DNA of 38,980 nt from an uncultured Prevotellaceae bacterium (GTDB lineage Bacteria; Bacteroidota; Bacteroidia; Bacteroidales; Bacteroidaceae). Below, piece by piece: positions 25,411 to 33,235 of the stretch. Position 1 is the first letter of the stretch, and every line of letters begins with the position of its first letter. Under the pieces are notes generated by a model. The model saw only the letters and a list, made by a program, of their open reading frames with translations, had not been told where the DNA came from and searched no databases. The DNA lies in contig ONMN01000028.1 in the NCBI GenBank assembly GCA_900318885.1, positions 1 to 38,980 of the forward strand, given 5' to 3'. The position numbers and the translations under genes were made by a program.

Positions 25411-27465
25411 ATGCGTATGAAATATATCCTCACCGTGTTTCTATCGTTTGTCAGCGTGCTCGGTGGTTTTGCCGCCGAGATTCCCGTCTCCGTCATGCAG
25501 CGCATCTACCAAGAAGTGCGCACACCCTATAAATATGGGATGGTAGTTGCTCCTACGGACAACTATCACAAAATAGACTGTCCGACGGTCTTCCGCGTTG
25601 GAGATAAATGGCTAATGACTTACGTGGTCTATAACGGCAAGGACGGCACGGACGGACGCGGTTATGAGACATGGTTGGCAGAAAGTGACGACCTGCTACA
25701 TTGGACAACGAAGGGACGTATCTTAAGCTATAAAGACGACGGTTGGGATATGAATCAGCGCGGCGGATTCCCAGCCCTTATTGATTGGACATGGGGAGGG
25801 AACTACGGCATTTCGAAATATAAGGATAAGTACTGGATGACCTACATCGGTGGACATGGTACGGGCTATGAGGCTGTACGAGAACCGCTGAATATTGGTA
25901 TGGCATGGACGGATGCAGACATTACGAAAGCCCACGAATGGCAGAGTGCCGACAAACCCTTGCTCAGTATTAACGACAAGGACGCGCAGTGGTGGGAGAA
26001 GTTGGTGCAATATAAGAGTACCATCTATGACGATCCTGCCAAGACATTGGGTAAGCGTTTTGTGATGTTTTATAATGCTGGCGGCATCAACCCCAAGAAC
26101 GATTTGAAGGCTGAACGCATTGGCATCGCACTCTCCAACGACCTCAAAAAATGGAAACGCTACGACGGCAATCCCGTTTTTGCCAACGAAGTAGGTGGTA
26201 TCATCACTGGCGATGCCCAAATCGCTAAGATGGACGACCTCTATGTGATGTTCTACTTCAAGGCCTATGACCCAAGCCGTAAGTATAATGCCTTCAATAC
26301 CTTTGCTGTCTCTCGCGACCTCATCCACTGGCAGACATGGGATGGTGAAGACCTCATTATTCCTTCGAAGCCTTATGACGAGATGTTTGCCCACAAGTCG
26401 TATGTAGTGAAACACGATGGCGTTGTTTACCATTTCTACTGTGCCGTTAACAACGACCAGCAACGAGGCATCGCTGTTGCCACCAGCGTACCTATGGGCC
26501 GCTCTGAAGTCCGTTTTCCTGCCCCTGAACGCAAAGGCCGTCGCAATATCATCAGCCTCAACGATGGTTGGACGGCTCATTGTTCTGTGGCTCACGATTC
26601 CGTCGTGAGCATAAATCTCCCCCATAACTTCGATGACTATTACGGCTACAGACAGATGCGCCACGGCAATCTGCACGGAAGCGCTATATATAATAAGGTA
26701 TTTACTACAGAGAAGCATGTAGGCAAGCGCTACTTCCTACAGTTCGAGGGCGTCGGCACTTATGCCACCGTCACCCTCAACGGCCATCAATATCCCAAAG
26801 AACTCGTGGGACGTACCGTTTGGACGCTCGACGTAACTGATGCCCTACGTGATGGTCAAAATACTCTGCAAGTCCTCGTCGACCATCCTGCCATGCAGAC
26901 GGCTTCACCATGGGTTTGTGGTGGTTGTTCGTCGGAGTGGGGTTTCTCTGAAGGTTCTCAACCCTTTGGTATCTTCCGTCCCGTCAGTCTCATTGAGACA
27001 GATGCTGTACGTATCGAACCCTTTGGCGTTCACATCTGGAATAATTCCACCTGCGATTCCATATTTATCGAGACAGAGGTCAAAAACTACACATCCAATC
27101 CGCAGACACTTGAAGTGGTCAACAAGTTCGCCTTTGCCAATGGTAAGACTGCATTCCGCCTATCGGAGGGGTTACGACTTGAACCAGGAGAGACACGCAC
27201 GATACGACAAGTGTCACCCATTGACAATGCTCACCGCTGGTGTCTTGACGATCCATATCTCTATACTCTCACGACGATGTTGAAGCGACCAGACCATAAG
27301 GATGGTGACGTCAACGCCGAACCAGTCCTCGTTACCTTCGACGAGGTACGAACGCCTTTTGGCATCCGAAGCATTTCGTGGCCTGTATTGCGCAAAAATG
27401 GCGACAACCGCTTCTATCTCAACGGAGTCATGCTTTTACTCCAGAACAGATACGAAGCAGAGTGA
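25411..27465 (+). CDS. GH43-like plus GH2 N-terminal part of a frameshifted gene
   Basis: The first part of a secreted two-enzyme protein, starting MRMKYILTVFLSFVSVLGGFAAEIP (signal peptide; the ATG at 25417 is an equal alternative) directly after the previous stop. Residues about 30-375 form a GH43-type five-bladed propeller (HKIDCPTVFRVGDKWLMTYVVYNG, GGIITGDAQIAKMDDLYVMFYF). From about 380 the sugar-binding and immunoglobulin-like domains of a GH2 enzyme begin (ISLNDGWTAHCS, INLPHNFDDYYGYRQ, FEGVGTYATVTLNGH). The frame runs correctly to RFYLNG at about 27426 and then ends after a short out-of-frame tail at 27465. The rest of GH2 continues in another frame. As read, the product lacks GH2 catalytic residues. 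Confidence 0.8.
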   Translation: MRMKYILTVFLSFVSVLGGFAAEIPVSVMQRIYQEVRTPYKYGMVVAPTDNYHKIDCPTVFRVGDKWLMTYVVYNGKDGTDGRGYETWLAESDDLLHWTTKGRILSYKDDGWDMNQRGGFPALIDWTWGGNYGISKYKDKYWMTYIGGHGTGYEAVREPLNIGMAWTDADITKAHEWQSADKPLLSINDKDAQWWEKLVQYKSTIYDDPAKTLGKRFVMFYNAGGINPKNDLKAERIGIALSNDLKKWKRYDGNPVFANEVGGIITGDAQIAKMDDLYVMFYFKAYDPSRKYNAFNTFAVSRDLIHWQTWDGEDLIIPSKPYDEMFAHKSYVVKHDGVVYHFYCAVNNDQQRGIAVATSVPMGRSEVRFPAPERKGRRNIISLNDGWTAHCSVAHDSVVSINLPHNFDDYYGYRQMRHGNLHGSAIYNKVFTTEKHVGKRYFLQFEGVGTYATVTLNGHQYPKELVGRTVWTLDVTDALRDGQNTLQVLVDHPAMQTASPWVCGGCSSEWGFSEGSQPFGIFRPVSLIETDAVRIEPFGVHIWNNSTCDSIFIETEVKNYTSNPQTLEVVNKFAFANGKTAFRLSEGLRLEPGETRTIRQVSPIDNAHRWCLDDPYLYTLTTMLKRPDHKDGDVNAEPVLVTFDEVRTPFGIRSISWPVLRKNGDNRFYLNGVMLLLQNRYEAE

Positions 27466-29243
27466 AACAAATCCGTAATGCGGGTTTCAATGCATTCCGC
27501 GAGGCTCACCAGCCACACAACCTACTCTATCAACAGTTGCTTGACGAACAAGGCTTGCTCTTCTGGAGCCAGTTTTCTGCTCATATATGGTATGATACAC
27601 CTGAGTTCCGCGAGAACTTCAAGCGTCTCCTCGTTCGTTGGATTAAGGAGCGCCGCAATAGCCCAAGCGTCATTCTTTGGGGATTGCAAAACGAGAGTGT
27701 ATTGCCCAAGGAGTTTGCCGAGGAATGCTCAGCAATCATCCGACAGTTGGACCCCACTTGCCGTGACCAACGTGCTATCACCACTTGCAATGGTGGCGAG
27801 GGAACAGATTGGAACGTTATCCAAAACTGGAGCGGCACGTATGGCGGCTCTGCGGAGAACTACGACAACGAGCTGAAACGCCCAGAGCAGCTGCTCAATG
27901 GCGAATATGGGGCTTGGCGTACCATCGATTTACATGGCCCGGAAAAATATAGCGAAGAGAGTTTTACCAAACTGCTGGAGACCAAGGCTCGCTTGGCTGA
28001 GAGTGCTAAAGATAGCGTCTGCGGACATTTCCAATGGTTATTTGTTTCACATGACAATCCTGGCCGTAACCAACCTGATGGCGCTTATCGTCGCATCGAC
28101 AAGATCGGTCCTATCAATTACAAGGGCCTCGCAACTATTTGGGAGGAGCCGACGCCAGCCTACTACATGTACCGCAACCGCTATGCAACCACCGTTTCCG
28201 ATGGTTCTCCTTCGAGTATCACTCCCACCGCCGCCGATAGGAATCACGACTTGGTAAAAGGCGCTGAAGGATATCATTATCTATATCGAATCAATTGTGG
28301 TGGCGATACCTTTACGGATGAATATGGCCAACTTTGGCAAGCTGACGACACCATTCATAGCCATTCGTGGGGACAGGACTTCGAGGGTGTCCATGCGCTG
28401 CAAGCCAGTCAAAGACATATTACGGAGAACATCCGCGGCACCAAGAGCGACGAACTCTTCCAATATTTCCGTTTTGGTCGTCATCGCCTGTGGTACGACT
28501 TCCCCGTTCTTGACGGAGAGTATCGCGTCGAGCTCTATTTCGTCGAGCCGTGGCACGGCAAGAATGGTGGTGAGAAAGACGACTACGAAGGCTTACGCAT
28601 CTTTGATATAGCCATCAATGGCGAGACCGTTATCGACGACCTCGACCCATGGGCTGAGGCAGGATACCTTGGCTCCATGAAACGTGTGGTGACCGTAAAG
28701 GCCAAGAATGGTCGCTTGCACATCTCCTTCCCAGAAGTTAAGGCTGGCCAAGCCATCATCAGCGCCATCGCCATCGCTAAGGATGGTAATTCTTCATCGT
28801 CTGTTGCGACTGAGTCGCAACAAACTGTGAAGCAAGGCTTTTGGCACGCACTCGATACCGACACCATTGCCAAGTTACCCAAGGAAGATTTACCGCAAGA
28901 CACTGAGGCACGCCCTGCCACTACCTACCAGCCAGAGGCTAAAAGCCAAAAGCTAAAAGCAAAAAACCAAGGAAGTACCACCTTTATCATCAAGCCTGGA
29001 CTTGGACAGGAATACGCTCTCCGTTTCCGTTACAAAAACACAACGGGCAATGCCGTCAAGGCTCGTATGACCATCACAGACTCCAAACGTACGGTATTGG
29101 TTGACCGTGATGTGACATTCCCTCCGACACCCAACAAATTCAAGATACTATCCACCACTACAGGCACTCAAATCAATGCAGGAACCTACGTTGTCAGGAT
29201 AGATACCAGTGAGGTGGAATTCAAAGAACTGGAGATACAATGA
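27378..29243 (+). pseudogene. GH2 catalytic domain plus malectin domain: 3' part of the same frameshifted gene
   Basis: Homology in this frame starts at about 27426 with SHAFTPEQIRSRVKQIRNAGFNAFREAHQPHN; the codons before it are out of frame, and the ATG at 27378 is only the frame's formal start. GLQNES holds the GH2 acid/base Glu and LLNGEYGAW the nucleophile Glu, so the active site is intact. A malectin-type carbohydrate-binding domain follows (YRINCGGDTFTDEYGQLWQADD, EYRVELYFVEPWHG, RIFDIAINGET), and then a linker with a GCTAAAAGC repeat and a beta-sandwich tail. There is no signal peptide of its own. Together with the upstream part this was one protein of about 1,280 residues or more, probably acting on xylan side chains. 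Confidence 0.75.
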
Positions 29244-29285
29244 TTTTTATCAGCTCACTTCCTTGTTTAATTGCAGATTAATTTG

Positions 29286-29293
29286 TACCTTTG
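29286..29293 (+). promoter_or_regulatory. -7 box (TACCTTTG) for the folP-cdaA operon
   Basis: TACCTTTG ends 8 nt before the folP ATG at 29302, which implies a leader of only about 5 nt. Confidence 0.6.
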
Positions 29294-29301
29294 TACGCGA
29301 T

Positions 29302-30138
29302 ATGGACTATACGCTGAATTGTAACGGACGATTGCTGTCGCTCAACGAGCCGCAGGTCATGGGCATCCTCAATGTGACGCCCGACTCCTTCTATGCGGAC
29401 AGCCGCAAGCAGACAGAACATGATGTCGCCAAGAGGACGGAGGAAATCTTGTCACAAGGTGGCACCATGATTGACGTTGGAGCCTGCTCCACACGTCCTG
29501 ACAGCGAACCCGTCAGCGAGGCCCAAGAGACAGAACGCCTGCGCTGGGCACTGGCAGTGGTACGTCGCGAAGCACCACAGGCCGTCATCAGCGTCGACAC
29601 CTTCCGTCCTCAGGTGGCACGTATCGTCGTCGAAGAGTTTGGCGTCGACATCATCAACGACGTTGGCGCACCTGCTAATAGCAAACTGCTAATTGCTAAT
29701 AGCCAAGAAAACATGTTCCGTATGGTCAGCCGACTGCGCGTACCTTACATCTTTATGTCTAGAAAGAGTAATATCCGCGACATTCTGCTCGATAGTGCCG
29801 AGGCCGTTGACCAATTACGTTCCATGGGCCAAAAAGATATCATTATCGACCCAGGCTTTGGCTTTGGCAAGACGCTGGAACAAAACTACGAGGTGATGCA
29901 ACACATGGAACGTCTGCAAATGCTGCGCCTGCCCCTGCTGGTCGGCATCTCACGCAAATCGATGATTTATAAACTGCTTCAAACCAATCCTGAACAAGCA
30001 CTCAACGGGACGACGGTACTCCATACGATTGCCCTGCTGAAAGGTGCCAATATCCTCCGCGTGCACGACGTTCACGAGGCAGTGGAATGTGTGAAGATAG
30101 TGGCTGCGACAAAATCACAACCCACACTAAAATCGTAA
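29302..30138 (+). CDS. folP: Dihydropteroate synthase
   Basis: A 278-residue DHPS from ATG 29302 (MDYTLNCNGRLLSLNEPQVM), which condenses p-aminobenzoate with the dihydropterin pyrophosphate in folate synthesis. The upstream extension of the frame crosses the promoter. Signature segments are MGILNVTPDSFYADS, MIDVGACSTRPDS, ISVDTFRPQVA, IIDPGFGFGKTLEQNYE and LVGISRKSM. Two oddities: after IINDVG a short stretch PANSKLLIANSQ is encoded by GCTAATAGC-type repeats (29674-29703), and the usual MHxxG loop is replaced by MSRKSNIRDI. The enzyme may still work, as the pterin and phosphate sites look intact. It is in an operon with cdaA, a conserved Bacteroidetes pair. Confidence 0.92.
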   Translation: MDYTLNCNGRLLSLNEPQVMGILNVTPDSFYADSRKQTEHDVAKRTEEILSQGGTMIDVGACSTRPDSEPVSEAQETERLRWALAVVRREAPQAVISVDTFRPQVARIVVEEFGVDIINDVGAPANSKLLIANSQENMFRMVSRLRVPYIFMSRKSNIRDILLDSAEAVDQLRSMGQKDIIIDPGFGFGKTLEQNYEVMQHMERLQMLRLPLLVGISRKSMIYKLLQTNPEQALNGTTVLHTIALLKGANILRVHDVHEAVECVKIVAATKSQPTLKS

Positions 30139-30157
30139 ATAAATAGTCAAATAGCAT

Positions 30158-30934
30158 ATGTTTTTCGAATTTGGAATCAAAGATATTATCGACATCCTGT
30201 TAGTCGCTATATTGCTCTACTACATCTATCGACTAATGAAGGAGTCACGCTCGCTGAATGTCTTTATGGGCATCCTGGTATTTGTTGTCTTGTGGCTGGT
30301 GGTAGCACAAGTGCTGCAGATGAAATTGCTGGGGTCTATACTCGACAAATTCGTTAGCGTGGGAGTCATTGTGCTCGTCGTGCTGTTTCAGGAAGAAATC
30401 CGTAAGTTTCTCTACAATCTGGGAGCACACCAGCGTATGAGAACTTTCCGACGTTTCTTCTCGATAAACGAGAAAAAACAGGATCCACAGAAATTGAAAC
30501 AAGTCATCATGCCTATTGTGATGTCCTGTATGAGCATGAGCAAAAAGAAGGTCGGAGCACTTATCGTCATCCAGCGGACAACACCCCTCGACGATATTGT
30601 GGCCACAGGTGAAAGCCTCGATGCCAGCATCAATCAGCGACTGATAGAAAACCTCTTCTTTAAGAATTCACCCCTGCACGATGGTGCTATGATTATTGCC
30701 GGCGATCGTATCAAGGCTGCAGGTTGTATCCTGCCCGTTTCCCACGATTTGAACATTCCCAAGGAACTCGGTCTTCGCCATCGTGCTGCCTTGGGCATCA
30801 CTCACGAGAGTGACAGCATCGCTATTGTCGTGTCTGAGGAAACGGGAGGCATCTCCGTTGCTATCCACAGCCAATTCCAGCTCCGACTGTCAGCAGAGAA
30901 GTTGGAGAGCATCCTCACGCAGGAAATGGCGTAA
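30158..30934 (+). CDS. cdaA: Diadenylate cyclase CdaA (c-di-AMP synthase)
   Basis: A 258-residue membrane-bound DAC-domain protein with three N-terminal transmembrane segments (about 8-25, 33-53 and 60-77). The cyclase domain includes KKKVGALIVIQR, the DGA motif at 175-177 (SPLHDGAMII) and the RHRAA motif at 207-211 (LGLRHRAALGIT), both required for joining two ATP to c-di-AMP. Length and architecture match the CdaA/DacA type. It lies 19 nt after folP and shares its transcript. c-di-AMP controls potassium and osmolyte balance and envelope homeostasis. Confidence 0.94.
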   Translation: MFFEFGIKDIIDILLVAILLYYIYRLMKESRSLNVFMGILVFVVLWLVVAQVLQMKLLGSILDKFVSVGVIVLVVLFQEEIRKFLYNLGAHQRMRTFRRFFSINEKKQDPQKLKQVIMPIVMSCMSMSKKKVGALIVIQRTTPLDDIVATGESLDASINQRLIENLFFKNSPLHDGAMIIAGDRIKAAGCILPVSHDLNIPKELGLRHRAALGITHESDSIAIVVSEETGGISVAIHSQFQLRLSAEKLESILTQEMA

Positions 30935-30946
30935 ACGTAAACGCTT

Positions 30947-30981
30947 AATAATTGATAATAGATAATTGAAAATTGAAAATT
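30947..30981. repeat. Five 7-bp tandem repeats (GAnAATT family) in the pta promoter
   Basis: Units AATAATT, GATAATA, GATAATT, GAAAATT and GAAAATT run without gaps and end 6 nt before the -7 box at 30988. They fill the spacer and -33 region of the pta promoter. Confidence 0.75.
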
Positions 30982-30987
30982 ATTTCG

Positions 30988-30995
30988 TATCTTTG
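30988..30995 (+). promoter_or_regulatory. -7 box (TATCTTTG) for pta-ackA
   Basis: TATCTTTGCA lies 42 nt before the pta ATG at 31038, just after the heptad repeat. Confidence 0.65.
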
Positions 30996-31037
30996 CACAA
31001 CAAAAAATAAAGTATCACTAAATAAATAAAACAAACT

Positions 31038-32006
31038 ATGGATTTATTAAGTCAAATTGTAGCGCGTGCTCAGAGTAACAAGCAGCGCATCGTGCTCCCT
31101 GAAGCAGAAGAGGAGCGTACACTGTGTGCAGCCGATAAAGCATTGGCTGATGGTCTTGCTGACATCATCCTGATTGGTAATCCCGCTAAGGTAGAGGCTC
31201 TAGCAAAAGAGAAGGGCCTGCAGAACATTGGCAAGGCAACCCTCATTGATCCCGAGAACTACGACAAGAGCGAAGAACTGGCTGAGAAGTTGGCTGAGAT
31301 TCGCAAGTCGAAGGGTATGACCATCGAGGAGGCTCGCAAACTCATCAAGAACCCATTGTATCTGGGTTGTATGATTATCAAGACCGAAGGTGCCGATGGT
31401 CAGATCAGTGGTGCATTGTCAACTACTGGCGACACCCTGCGTCCTGCCCTGCAGATCATCAAGTGCCAGCCTGGCATCACCTGCGTCAGCGGTGGTCTGC
31501 TGCTCATCTCGAAGCAGAAGCAGTATGGTGAAGATGGTGTGCTCGTCATTGCCGACGTGGCCGTAACACCTATGCCCGATGCCAATCAGCTGGCTCAGAT
31601 TGCTGTCTGCACCGCTCAGATGGCAAAGGCTGTGGCTGGTTTCGAGGATCCCCGCGTGGCTATGCTCAGCTTCTCTACCAAGGGTAGCGCTAAGCATGAG
31701 GTTTGCGACAAGGTCATCGAGGCCACGAAGTTGGCCAAGGAGATGGCTCCTGAGCTGAAGATTGACGGTGAGTTGCAGGCTGATGCCGCTATCGCTGGTA
31801 AGGCCAACGTGCTCGTATTCCCCAACCTCGAGGTAGGAAACATTGGGTATAAGATGGTTCAGCGCTTGGGCGACGCTATCGCTATTGGTCCTGTCCTCCA
31901 GGGTATCGCACGTCCTGTTAACGACCTCTCTCGTGGTTGCTCTATCGATGACATCTATTACATGATTGCCATCACCGCTTGTCAGGCTATGGACGCCAAG
32001 AAATAA
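31038..32006 (+). CDS. pta: Phosphate acetyltransferase
   Basis: A 322-residue single-domain phosphotransacetylase that converts acetyl-CoA and phosphate to acetyl phosphate. The start MDLLSQIVARAQSNKQRIVLPEAEEERTL and segments GALSTTGDTLRPALQIIK, VADVAVTPMPDANQLAQIA, MLSFSTKGSAKHEVCDKV and LVFPNLEVGNIGYKMVQRLG are characteristic. It lacks the N-terminal DRTGG/regulatory region of the long E. coli Pta. It is followed after 32 nt by ackA, the classical pair for ATP and acetate formation in saccharolytic anaerobes. Confidence 0.95.
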   Translation: MDLLSQIVARAQSNKQRIVLPEAEEERTLCAADKALADGLADIILIGNPAKVEALAKEKGLQNIGKATLIDPENYDKSEELAEKLAEIRKSKGMTIEEARKLIKNPLYLGCMIIKTEGADGQISGALSTTGDTLRPALQIIKCQPGITCVSGGLLLISKQKQYGEDGVLVIADVAVTPMPDANQLAQIAVCTAQMAKAVAGFEDPRVAMLSFSTKGSAKHEVCDKVIEATKLAKEMAPELKIDGELQADAAIAGKANVLVFPNLEVGNIGYKMVQRLGDAIAIGPVLQGIARPVNDLSRGCSIDDIYYMIAITACQAMDAKK

Positions 32007-32008
32007 TG

Positions 32009-32036
32009 GAGAATTAATAATTGAAAATTGATAATT
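32009..32036. repeat. Four 7-bp tandem repeats (GAnAATT family) between pta and ackA
   Basis: Units GAGAATT, AATAATT, GAAAATT and GATAATT fill almost the whole intergenic space and end 2 nt before the ackA ATG, in the place where a ribosome binding site would be expected. Confidence 0.75.
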
Positions 32037-32038
32037 AT

Positions 32039-33229
32039 ATGAAAATCCTTGTTTTAAACTGTGGTTCGTCGTCAATTAAGTACGCCCTGTACAACATGGA
32101 CGACAAGAGTGTGATGACCAGCGGTGGTGCTGAGCGTGTAGGCTTGGACGGTGCTTTCGTGAAGGTGAAGCTGGCTAATGGTGAGAAGAAGCAGATTATG
32201 CACGACATCCCTGAGCATACTGAGGGTGTGAAGTTCATCTTCTCTCTGTTGACAGATCCTGAGATTGGTGTCATCAAAGACCTGAAGGAGATTGATGCCG
32301 TAGGTCACCGTATGGTGCATGGCGGCGAGAAGTTCAATAAGTCGGTTATCCTGACTGACGAGGTGCTGAAGGAGTTCGAGAAGTGCTCTGACCTCGCTCC
32401 GCTGCACAACCCTGCTAACCTGAAGGGTGTGAATGCCGTGAAGGAGCTGATGCCTGGTCTGCCTCAGGTGGGTGTTTTCGATACCGCCTTCCATCAGACC
32501 ATGCCTCCCAAGGCATTTATGTATGCCATTCCTTACGAGCTTTACGAGAAGTACGGCATCCGTCGCTATGGTTTCCACGGCACCTCTCACCGTTACGTCT
32601 CGGCCCGTGCCTTAGAGTTCCTTGGACTTCCTGCTGAAGGCACCAAGATGGTGACCTGTCACATAGGCAATGGCGGTTCTATCGCTGCTGTCGTTGATGG
32701 CAAGTGCATCGATACCTCTATGGGTCTCACACCGCTGGAAGGTCTCGTCATGGGTACTCGTGCCGGCGATATCGACGGTGGTGCTGTGACGTTCATCGAG
32801 AAGAAACTCGGTCTGGATGCTGACGGCATGTCGAACCTGCTCAACAAGAAGAGCGGTGTGGCCGGTCTCACGGGTGGTTCCAGCGATATGCGCGACGTCG
32901 AGAATGCTGCCAAGAGCGGCGACGAGCGTGCCAAGCTGGCTCAGGACATGTATTTCTACCGTATCAAGAAGTACATCGGTGCCTATGCCGCCGCTATGGG
33001 TGGTCTCGACGTAGTCGTCTTCACTGCTGGCGTTGGCGAAAACCAGACATCTATGCGTTCTGAGGTCTGCAAGAATATGGAATTCCTGGGCATCAAGTTC
33101 GACGAGTCGAAGAACAATGTCCGTGGCGAGGAAGCCATCATCTCTGCTGACGACTCTCGCGTAAAGGTCGTTGTCATTCCTACCGACGAGGAGTTGATGA
33201 TTGCCACCGATACGATGAATCTGCTCTAA
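32039..33229 (+). CDS. ackA: Acetate kinase
   Basis: A 396-residue acetate kinase from ATG 32039 (MKILVLNCGSSSIKYALYNM); the six extra upstream codons come from the heptad repeat and are rejected. ASKHA-fold signatures are NCGSSSIKY (phosphate 1), HRMVHGGEKF, FHGTSHRYVS, CHIGNGGSIAAV (phosphate 2) and FTAGVGENQ (adenosine). It turns acetyl phosphate plus ADP into acetate plus ATP. It ends 6 nt from the end of the convergent asnB, with only a weak CGCT/AGCG hairpin between. Confidence 0.96.
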   Translation: MKILVLNCGSSSIKYALYNMDDKSVMTSGGAERVGLDGAFVKVKLANGEKKQIMHDIPEHTEGVKFIFSLLTDPEIGVIKDLKEIDAVGHRMVHGGEKFNKSVILTDEVLKEFEKCSDLAPLHNPANLKGVNAVKELMPGLPQVGVFDTAFHQTMPPKAFMYAIPYELYEKYGIRRYGFHGTSHRYVSARALEFLGLPAEGTKMVTCHIGNGGSIAAVVDGKCIDTSMGLTPLEGLVMGTRAGDIDGGAVTFIEKKLGLDADGMSNLLNKKSGVAGLTGGSSDMRDVENAAKSGDERAKLAQDMYFYRIKKYIGAYAAAMGGLDVVVFTAGVGENQTSMRSEVCKNMEFLGIKFDESKNNVRGEEAIISADDSRVKVVVIPTDEELMIATDTMNLL

Positions 33230-33235
33230 AACGCT

